A DNA stretch of 43,873 nucleotides from Desulfamplus sp. (lineage in GTDB: Bacteria; Desulfobacterota; Desulfobacteria; Desulfobacterales; Desulfobacteraceae), in the NCBI GenBank assembly GCA_015231705.1, contig JADGBC010000010.1, positions 1 through 43,873 on the forward strand. The letters are read 5' to 3'. The notes under the pieces were generated by a model that worked only from the letters and a program-made list of their open reading frames with translations, did no database searches and was not told the DNA's origin. Of the stretch, positions 1 to 6,428 are shown in pieces; positions within the stretch are counted from its first letter, which is position 1, and the number at the start of each line of letters is the position of its first letter. Both the position numbers and the translations under genes were made by a program.

Positions 1-428
1 GTAAAAAGAAATGCAATACAATTAAAAATAAGATTAAGCAATTCAGGATTATTGATGGGGAACATGACGATGCTTACTATTTCTCCCAGCAATCCTCCAG
101 CAATACTTATTGGAATCAAATTAAATACAAACAGTTTTCTGTTGAACAAAAACCATCTGAAAGTTCCAAGACCCATGCCATATGCCTGAATTATCAGACT
201 AAACTGACATACTGTAACTGGAGAGATATTAAGATGTGTCAATATGGGGAAATAGACTATACCAGCAGCAGCCGGAGTAATATTTGCCACAATAGCCGCA
301 ACAGCTCCGACAAAAGGCATATAGAAGAGCTTGGAAACAAAAATTTCATAAAAAAAAGGAAGAGATATCAACCATAAAATAGTGACAACTGCCATAATGA
401 TCAAAGGGCTTCTATATTTTTTCTTCAT
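1..428 (-). CDS. TauE/SafE-like membrane permease, N-terminal part (cut by window edge)
   Basis: An open frame starts at ATG 428 and runs off the left edge of the window without a stop (142 codons visible). The product is very hydrophobic. After a short basic N-terminus (MKKKYRSP) there are about four membrane segments, with an internal NITPAAAGIVYFPIL stretch followed by a PVTVCQFSLIIQAYGMG-type stretch. This resembles the TauE/SafE anion permease family, where a Gly/Pro-rich loop is followed by a conserved Q-x-x-GMG segment. Substrates in that family include sulfite, sulfoacetate and other organosulfur anions; the substrate here cannot be read. It lies downstream of the helicase gene on the same strand with a gap of about 100 bp. 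The family call is by pattern only. Confidence 0.6.
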   Translation of the reverse strand, partial: MKKKYRSPLIIMAVVTILWLISLPFFYEIFVSKLFYMPFVGAVAAIVANITPAAAGIVYFPILTHLNISPVTVCQFSLIIQAYGMGLGTFRWFLFNRKLFVFNLIPISIAGGLLGEIVSIVMFPINNPELLNLIFNCIAFLF

Positions 429-529
429 CTTACAACCATGACTTTCATCCCTGAATATCGATCCACTTCAACAATTGAACATCCAATATCTACCATATTA
501 CTAGATCTATGAACTGCATAATACACCTG

Positions 530-1906
530 TCATACATCACACGTAACCGCAATACCTTCCTGAATATAAGTGTCAAGTCTTACTGTAGCTGAATTTTTCA
601 AAATCCCCACATTAACATCGATATAGTCATAAATAACAGCCATCGTTTTTTCAGGAGCAGGGCGTAGAACTCTGCCTATATACTGTATCAACCGCCCCTT
701 AAATTTTATAGGAGTCACCAAAAACAAGGAGGTAAGCTCTGGCATGTCAAACCCCTCTCCAATCAACTGCCCTGTGGCAATCAGGGTAGTGATTTTACCC
801 TGATTCAATTCATTGACAATAATGTCTCGTTCACTCTTCGGAGTTGTTCCTGTCAATACCCGTGAAGACAGATTATATTGATGCTTCAACAAGTCATGCA
901 TCAGCATGGCATGCTCTCGCCTGTCTGTCAGCACCAGTTGGATACCAACTCTGCCTTTGTCTGCGATATCATTACAGATAAGTCTATTTCTTGCTTCATC
1001 CAGCGTAAGCTCTCTGATAACCCTGGAGTATTCGACACTTGCATCAAGAGAGGTATTAAACTCAGTAGGTCGGCAGACAACTTCTGCTTCACTTATATCC
1101 CCAGTTTTAACAAGAGGAGCCTTCTCAATTTGATATCTTTGTTCTCCAAGCGTCATATAGATCAAAACCCCAAGCCCATCTCTTCTAAATGCTGTGGCTG
1201 TAAGACCAAGGCGATATTTTGCACAAAAACCCGAGACTGCTTCGGTAAATGTCTTTGAAGGACACTTATGACACTCATCGACAACCAAATGACCAAAAAG
1301 AGGGTTGAGCTCTTCCATGTTTTTACGCACACTCTGATATAAACCAACGGTTATCTTTTTACCTGTTTTATATTTGCCCCCGCCAATGAGACCGATTTCA
1401 TCTGATGGAATACCAAGAAAATTTTCAATCCGCTCCAGCCACTGGTGCATCAGCTCAATGCTGTGAACCACTACCAATGTCGGTTGTCTGCGTATGGCTA
1501 TTACAGAGAGAGCAATAACTGTTTTACCGCTTCCTGTTCCTGCTGATAATACCCCGTGGGACTCTTTGAGAATGGCATCAGCAGCCTTTACCTGAAAATC
1601 CTTAAGTTGCCCATTAAAAAATATCTCGACAGGTTTGAGTTCCAACCTCTGGTCAACTATCTTTATTTTTGCACTGTTTTTTTTACAGATACGATATGCC
1701 TTGTCTGCAAAGCCTCTGGGGCATATCAAAGTATCATCTTCTTGTTCATAGAAGGTTATTTTTTCAGGAGTTTTTCCTGTCCATTTACCAAGACGGGACA
1801 ATGTTTTATACTCCGGATTAGGGTAAGTAAGCATCGACTTTATCTCTTTGAGACTATTTTCATCAAGATTTTTTAACACTACTTTGTCATTTAAAATAAA
1901 CTCCAC
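530..1906 (-). CDS. XPB/Rad25-like superfamily 2 DNA helicase
   Basis: A 458-residue SF2 helicase. The start is GTG 1906, preceded by AAGGGG about seven bases upstream; there is no ATG at this position. After an N-terminal domain of ~100 residues come the Q-like region (LKDFQVKAADAIL), Walker A GTGSGKT, the DECH box (VVDECHKCP), motif III (GLTATAFRRDG) and, in the second RecA domain, motifs V (GEGFDMPEL) and VI (QYIGRVLRP). The DECH box, the small size and the ~100-residue N-terminal domain fit the XPB-like helicases of bacteria and archaea, which act in DNA repair or in phage and plasmid conflicts. There is no nuclease domain and no defence-gene partner nearby, so the role is open. It stands alone: a 370-bp gap precedes it. 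Confidence 0.85.
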   Translation of the reverse strand: MEFILNDKVVLKNLDENSLKEIKSMLTYPNPEYKTLSRLGKWTGKTPEKITFYEQEDDTLICPRGFADKAYRICKKNSAKIKIVDQRLELKPVEIFFNGQLKDFQVKAADAILKESHGVLSAGTGSGKTVIALSVIAIRRQPTLVVVHSIELMHQWLERIENFLGIPSDEIGLIGGGKYKTGKKITVGLYQSVRKNMEELNPLFGHLVVDECHKCPSKTFTEAVSGFCAKYRLGLTATAFRRDGLGVLIYMTLGEQRYQIEKAPLVKTGDISEAEVVCRPTEFNTSLDASVEYSRVIRELTLDEARNRLICNDIADKGRVGIQLVLTDRREHAMLMHDLLKHQYNLSSRVLTGTTPKSERDIIVNELNQGKITTLIATGQLIGEGFDMPELTSLFLVTPIKFKGRLIQYIGRVLRPAPEKTMAVIYDYIDVNVGILKNSATVRLDTYIQEGIAVTCDV

Positions 1907-2277
1907 TGATGCCCCTTATTAACACTTACGGATTCAATTTGATGTTTTGTGATTTTATCAACATTGTGCCATATTGCAACACAAAAGAAATGTTCCTTTG
2001 CTATAGCTAATTCATATGAAGTTGGTGATAGGCAGACTATATGCAATTATTTTTTTTGAATTGGGAAGCCGAAACGATCTAAAATGCCAACGCCACACTC
2101 TGAATTGCTGAAAAAAACAAATGAAGTTGATATGAAGAGTCTCTCATGATAAATTCTAATAAAGACAATCCTGCAAAAAAAGATAATGTCTCTCTCCACT
2201 TTGAGCTATTTCTTGGAAGGTGGAATTTCCTGACAAACAGTTAAATTTTTCCTTACGGCATTATATGAAATTTAAAC
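1907..2277. other. Intergenic region without a convincing gene
   Basis: AT-rich gap between the divergent helicase and kinase genes. It must hold both promoters, but I could not pick convincing -35/-10 pairs. Two tiny frames (2083-2148 and 2146-2244, overlapping by ATGA) are present but have no clear ribosome binding site or recognisable sequence. The right end contains the first half of a 25-bp tandem duplication described separately. Confidence 0.5.
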
Positions 2278-2305
2278 TTGCGGCACTATATGAAACTTAA
2301 ACTTG
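2256..2305 (+). repeat. 25-bp tandem duplication across the kinase start codon
   Basis: Positions 2256-2280 and 2281-2305 are two copies of the same 25-bp unit with a few mismatches; each begins CGGCA and contains TATATGAAA. Each copy carries an ATG (2265 and 2290). Because 25 is not a multiple of three, the first ATG is out of frame and opens an 11-codon frame that stops at 2298-2300, inside the second copy. The duplication therefore creates a decoy upstream start and leaves the kinase start at 2290 without an obvious Shine-Dalgarno sequence. Confidence 0.8.
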
Positions 2306-3822
2306 GCATTGCAAAAAAGCTATCAATACTGTGTCTGTTTTTTATACTTATTCTTTACGGAACTGTTCTTGATCTGCTTATCAATATACAGACCATGTCC
2401 GGAACATCTGGACAAATTGTAAGCATTAACAATGAGATAGCCTCACTATCAAAACTTATGATTGACAGCCTTATCAGTATGGATGTCAATGATAAGAAAT
2501 ACAGGCTTCTTAAAAAAAACATCTATCTTACATATTTTGAGACATCAAGAAAGGATTATCTCAAAGCTCTTGACCATATACTGGAACTTGACTCCACTAA
2601 GTATAAACTTCCTGACACATGGATAAATATCCAAAAGAAATTTGAGCACAAACTTCTTCCATATATTCAACCCAGTTCAACTGATCAATCAGCTTCTGAC
2701 AAGACATCTTTGCAATCAAATTCTGGCAATACCTCTGAACAACCAAATTCGGACAACAAATCATCCGAAAAAACAGACGGATGGATTCAGGAGTCTCTGC
2801 TTGAAGAGTGGATGAATACAATCTCAAATGCAAGGCATGATAATGAGATCGAGATCGAGCAGTCTTTAATTGATATAAATGATAGAAGTCGTCAGAGTGT
2901 TAAAAAAGGTATGATTGGTTTTGGTGTCTCCATTGTTGTGGGTATTCTCGGAGTATGGTTTATATCCCAGTCCATGCTCAAGCCACTAAACAAACTGAAA
3001 AACGGATTAAAAGGCATTGCTCATGACAATTACGACCATATTGTGGAGATCAAATCCAGTGATGAATTTGGAGAACTTGCCTCGGTTTTCAATGATATGA
3101 GCAGACAGCTAAAGGAGAGTGAAAGTATAAGATCTGATTTTATAGCGATCCTAAGTCATGAGATAAGAACGCCTCTTGCATCTATACGGGAGTCGGTTAA
3201 CATGATAATCGAAGATGTATTTGGTCCGGTTAATCAAAAACAGAGAAAGTTTCTTGAGATAGCAAGTTCTGAAATCAGCAGGATAACGGTTCTTCTGAAC
3301 CACCTTCTCAATGTCTCCATGCTTAAGTCTGACTCGGAAAAGCTCAAACCGGAACCACTTGACCCAAACCAACTTATCAATGATGCCTCAATGGGGCTTA
3401 TTGGCACTGCCAATGCAAGCAGTGTTGAGTTAAGGGTTCATGAACTGATCGATGCCCCATTAGTTATGGGAATCAGAAATGAGATTCTGCAAGTTTTATT
3501 AAATATTATTGGCAATGCTATTAAATTTTCGTATAGAAACAGTGCAATTGATATCTGTCTTAATGAAGACAAGACAAGCAATGTTCTTATATTTAAAATA
3601 TCTGACCAGGGGCCTGGAATTCCAGAAGAGGAACAGGCTCTTGTCTTTAAAAAATATTACAGAAGCAAAGAGGTAAGAACACATATGGATGGGGTGGGGC
3701 TTGGATTGAATATATCAAAACGGATCATACATGCCCACGGCGGAACAATTTACATGGAGAATAATAGTGACAAAGGATGTTCATTCTTTTTCACGCTGCC
3801 GACTGAAACCGGCAGAAATTGA
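2290..3822 (+). CDS. GlrK/QseE-like membrane sensor histidine kinase
   Basis: Class I sensor kinase of 510 residues from ATG 2290; an in-frame TTG at 2278 is the alternative. The order is TM1 (about residues 10-30), a periplasmic region of ~180 residues with a Ser/Asn/Thr-rich low-complexity insert, TM2 (~208-230), HAMP, HisKA with phospho-acceptor His290 (LSHEIRTP), then the HATPase N box (NIIGNAIKF), G1 (DQGPGIP) and G2 (GVGLGLNISK). It is followed by a coiled-coil lipoprotein and an NtrC-type regulator. That is the same order as E. coli glrK-qseG-glrR, an envelope-stress set, so I infer that the three genes form one signalling unit. The signal is unknown. The start lies inside a 25-bp tandem duplication that gives it a poor ribosome binding site. 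Confidence 0.85.
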   Translation: MKLKLGIAKKLSILCLFFILILYGTVLDLLINIQTMSGTSGQIVSINNEIASLSKLMIDSLISMDVNDKKYRLLKKNIYLTYFETSRKDYLKALDHILELDSTKYKLPDTWINIQKKFEHKLLPYIQPSSTDQSASDKTSLQSNSGNTSEQPNSDNKSSEKTDGWIQESLLEEWMNTISNARHDNEIEIEQSLIDINDRSRQSVKKGMIGFGVSIVVGILGVWFISQSMLKPLNKLKNGLKGIAHDNYDHIVEIKSSDEFGELASVFNDMSRQLKESESIRSDFIAILSHEIRTPLASIRESVNMIIEDVFGPVNQKQRKFLEIASSEISRITVLLNHLLNVSMLKSDSEKLKPEPLDPNQLINDASMGLIGTANASSVELRVHELIDAPLVMGIRNEILQVLLNIIGNAIKFSYRNSAIDICLNEDKTSNVLIFKISDQGPGIPEEEQALVFKKYYRSKEVRTHMDGVGLGLNISKRIIHAHGGTIYMENNSDKGCSFFFTLPTETGRN

Positions 3823-3830
3823 ATAACCGA

Positions 3831-3875
3831 TGGCTTACATCCCCTACCCTAAAGAGATAGGGGGTTTACGCAATT
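3831..3875. repeat. Short palindrome resembling an IS200/IS605-type end
   Basis: Just after the kinase stop codon, CCCCTA and TAGGGG form a 6-bp stem around an 11-base loop, flanked by GGCTTACAT and TTTACGC. Similar flank-plus-hairpin arrangements occur at IS200/IS605 ends and in their derivatives. There is no transposase nearby and no T-run to make it a good terminator. The assignment is tentative. Confidence 0.25.
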
Positions 3876-3968
3876 CTTATAAATCAAACTGGTATGGCCT
3901 TTTTTGTTGGCCACCCCAAATCATGAAAATAAGAAAGTATTTTCACAGTAAATATAGGTAATTCAGAG

Positions 3969-4739
3969 ATGAGTAATAAAATAGTTAGAATAGGAAAAAA
4001 TATTTGTTTTGTTCAATCTTTTATACTGCTGTCATTAAAGTTTACTGCCGCTGGAATATTGCTGATATTTACGTTTGCTGCTGCCGGATGCTCTGTTTTA
4101 AAGCCAATAAATGAACTCAAGTCCGACAAAAAAATTATTGATGCGGGTGAAGATGCTTTTATGCAGGGAAACTACCAGATTGCACAGGCTATGTTCAGCA
4201 AGGTCATAAGTAGCAGCACAAACAGACGAAATAAAAACACCGCTCTTTACAATCTTGCTTGTACAAAACTGATAACCGCAGAGAGTGACGCTGAATTTAT
4301 TGAGGCAGCAGAGATGCTTATGCACTGGAAATCCTCCCCAAAAATTCCTATGTATTATGAAAATCCTCAACTTATCATAAAGGCTCTTATTAAAAGCACT
4401 CATCTTCTTAAAGATAAAAACAAAGATGATGATGATTTTAAGGGATTTAATGCCATCAGCGATATGCATGAAGCACAGGAGATAGATTCCATTGTAAAAG
4501 AGACAAACCAGATGAACTCAAGGCTGGACCGCCTGCTCAGGGAACAGGATGGAAAAATCAAGACCCTCAACAATCTTGTTAAAAAGCAGAATGAGAAAAT
4601 CAAACTTCTCAATGCTATCTTCAAAAAAGAGACAAAAGAAAAAGAAGAGATGGAAAAAACTATCAATACCCTTAAACATCAGATATCTGAACTTGAAAGT
4701 ATTGACCGCAAACTTCAACACAAGAGGAAAACCCAATGA
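3969..4739 (+). CDS. QseG-like coiled-coil lipoprotein
   Basis: A 256-residue protein with a long N-terminus: a basic leader (MSNKIVRIGKN), a hydrophobic stretch, then a lipobox (FAAAGCS) placing the lipidated Cys near residue 41. After processing it has a TPR-like region (GEDAFMQGNYQIAQAMF, followed by NTALYNLACTKL) and a C-terminal coiled coil (~175-255) rich in Lys, Glu and Leu. It sits between the sensor kinase (146-bp gap) and the response regulator, whose ATG overlaps its stop codon (ATGA at 4736-4739). In enterobacteria QseG is an outer-membrane lipoprotein that contacts the kinase QseE/GlrK. I infer the same kind of role from position and architecture, not from close sequence identity. 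Confidence 0.7.
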   Translation: MSNKIVRIGKNICFVQSFILLSLKFTAAGILLIFTFAAAGCSVLKPINELKSDKKIIDAGEDAFMQGNYQIAQAMFSKVISSSTNRRNKNTALYNLACTKLITAESDAEFIEAAEMLMHWKSSPKIPMYYENPQLIIKALIKSTHLLKDKNKDDDDFKGFNAISDMHEAQEIDSIVKETNQMNSRLDRLLREQDGKIKTLNNLVKKQNEKIKLLNAIFKKETKEKEEMEKTINTLKHQISELESIDRKLQHKRKTQ

Positions 4740-6331
4740 CAAAGGGATGCCAAATACTCATAGTTGATGATGATCCCAATATCCTTGAGGTACTTGATGC
4801 AAGACTTACCGCATCCGGCTTTAATGTATTCAAAGCACCAGATGCTCAGACTGCCATGCAGATACTGCACTCTGAGCAGGTTGATCTGCTTATTTCGGAT
4901 ATGAAAATGCCGGTTACGAGTGGAATGGATCTTTTTCTTGAGATACAAAAGACGATACCTGAACTTCCGGTAATTTTTTTAACAGCATATGGCACAATAC
5001 CAGATGCTGTACATGCCATCAAACAGGGAGCTGTTGACTATATATCCAAGCCTTTTGACGGAAGAGAGCTAATAAACAAAATTCGTCAAATACTTGAAGC
5101 CAGACAGCAAAGAAGAGTTGCAGCCAGCCAGCAAAACAGTGTCTCAATGAAGAATGTTTCCAGTAGTGCCACATCATCTTCAGCTCTGGTATCTGGCACA
5201 TCTGAAGAATACAGATCTGACGGCTCTTCTGAAACCCAGTCAGGAGCAGCTAAACAAACTTTTAGTTCATCTTCTTTGCCGCCTATGTCTGGGAATAAAC
5301 ATATTGATTCAGGAGCAATGCCTTCACATGAAACTCTTATATTTGAAGATGAATTTTACTGGGGGAAAACCCCTGCCATGCAGGAACTTTACCGAATGAT
5401 CAGGAAAGTTGCAGCCACTAATGTAAATGTAATGATTCTGGGAGAGAGCGGAGTGGGAAAAGAGTGGATTGCAAGGGCAATCTACCGTAACAGCTCAAGA
5501 AAAGACAAGCCCTATGTAGTGGTTGACTGCGGCTCCACACCTGCCGGAATTCTGGAAAGCGAACTGTTTGGCCATCTAAAGGGCTCTTTTACAAATGCTG
5601 TCAAGGACAAAAAAGGGCTTATAGAGACTGCTGATAAAGGCACCCTGTTTCTTGACGAGATAGGCAATATTTCACATGAGATGCAGTGCAGGCTTTTACG
5701 TTTTCTTGAGGATAAAACTATCCGCCAGGTTGGTTCTGTCCATGAAAAAATTGTTGACTGCCGAATAATATCAGCCACCAATGCGGATCTAAGTGCTGAT
5801 ATAGAAGCTGGCACCTTTCGTCAGGATCTCTATTATAGGTTGAAGGTGGTAACTCTCCAGATACCTCCGCTTCGGGCAAGAAAAGAGGAGATTGCCGATT
5901 TTGCAAAATTTTTTGTAGATAGATACACCAGGGAGCATAATCTTCCTAAAGTGGCTTTTGCAGATGCTACCATTAAATTGATGGAAGAGCATGAGTGGCC
6001 CGGTAATATCAGAGAGCTGAGAAATGCCCTGGAAGCAGGCATTGTACTATGCAAAAACGATATCATGCAGCCGTGGGATTTACAGTTGGGCAATAATCAA
6101 AAATCCAGAAGCAAGGAGGTTTCTAATGAAAATATTGCGTCATACAACAGATCGTTTACTGAGAGTGAAACGGGATTTTCCATTGAAGACAGCGAAAAAA
6201 ACACAATTATAAGGGCACTTAAAGAGTCCAGAGGTGTTCAGAAAAAAGCGGCCGAGCTTTTAGATATCAGCAGGCGTGCAATCAATTATAAAATAAAAAA
6301 ATATGATATTCAGCCAAAAGATTATAAATAA
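4736..6331 (+). CDS. GlrR/NtrC-like response regulator with altered GAFTGA loop
   Basis: A 531-residue regulator. The receiver domain (1-120) has acidic pocket D11-D13, phospho-acceptor D55 (LISDMKMP), a Thr in LTAYG and a Lys in SKPFDG. A Ser-rich linker (~130-200) follows. The AAA+ domain has Walker A GESGVGKE, Walker B GTLFLDEIG and an arginine-finger region (FRQDLYYRL). A Fis-type helix-turn-helix ends the protein (KKAAELLDISRRAINYKI). The loop that contacts sigma54, normally GAFTGA, reads GSFTNA here, so sigma54 activation may be changed. Translation is coupled to the lipoprotein through a 4-bp overlap. With the kinase at 2290 it makes a GlrKR-like two-component system. Its targets are not visible; in E. 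coli GlrR activates the glmY small RNA and rpoE. Confidence 0.85.
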   Translation: MTKGCQILIVDDDPNILEVLDARLTASGFNVFKAPDAQTAMQILHSEQVDLLISDMKMPVTSGMDLFLEIQKTIPELPVIFLTAYGTIPDAVHAIKQGAVDYISKPFDGRELINKIRQILEARQQRRVAASQQNSVSMKNVSSSATSSSALVSGTSEEYRSDGSSETQSGAAKQTFSSSSLPPMSGNKHIDSGAMPSHETLIFEDEFYWGKTPAMQELYRMIRKVAATNVNVMILGESGVGKEWIARAIYRNSSRKDKPYVVVDCGSTPAGILESELFGHLKGSFTNAVKDKKGLIETADKGTLFLDEIGNISHEMQCRLLRFLEDKTIRQVGSVHEKIVDCRIISATNADLSADIEAGTFRQDLYYRLKVVTLQIPPLRARKEEIADFAKFFVDRYTREHNLPKVAFADATIKLMEEHEWPGNIRELRNALEAGIVLCKNDIMQPWDLQLGNNQKSRSKEVSNENIASYNRSFTESETGFSIEDSEKNTIIRALKESRGVQKKAAELLDISRRAINYKIKKYDIQPKDYK

Positions 6332-6428
6332 TTGTAATAAAATTCAAAAATCCTGTCTTTTTATTTGAGCTTTTTAACCTCTGTTCCCCATTAATCAATT
6401 AATCAAAAAAATCAGATGGTATGGTATT

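Noticed and set aside
530-1906. Helicase as part of an anti-phage system
   Set aside because: XPB-like helicases occur in defence loci, but no nuclease, methylase or other defence gene is adjacent.
2083-2244. Two tiny overlapping frames before the kinase gene
   Set aside because: 21 and 32 codons, no clear ribosome binding site and no known motif; ATGA overlap alone is not enough support.
3893-3920. Terminator after the kinase gene (GGCC hairpin with T-run)
   Set aside because: The stem is only 4-5 bp, the T-run lies in the loop and not after the stem, and the downstream genes appear to belong to the same unit.
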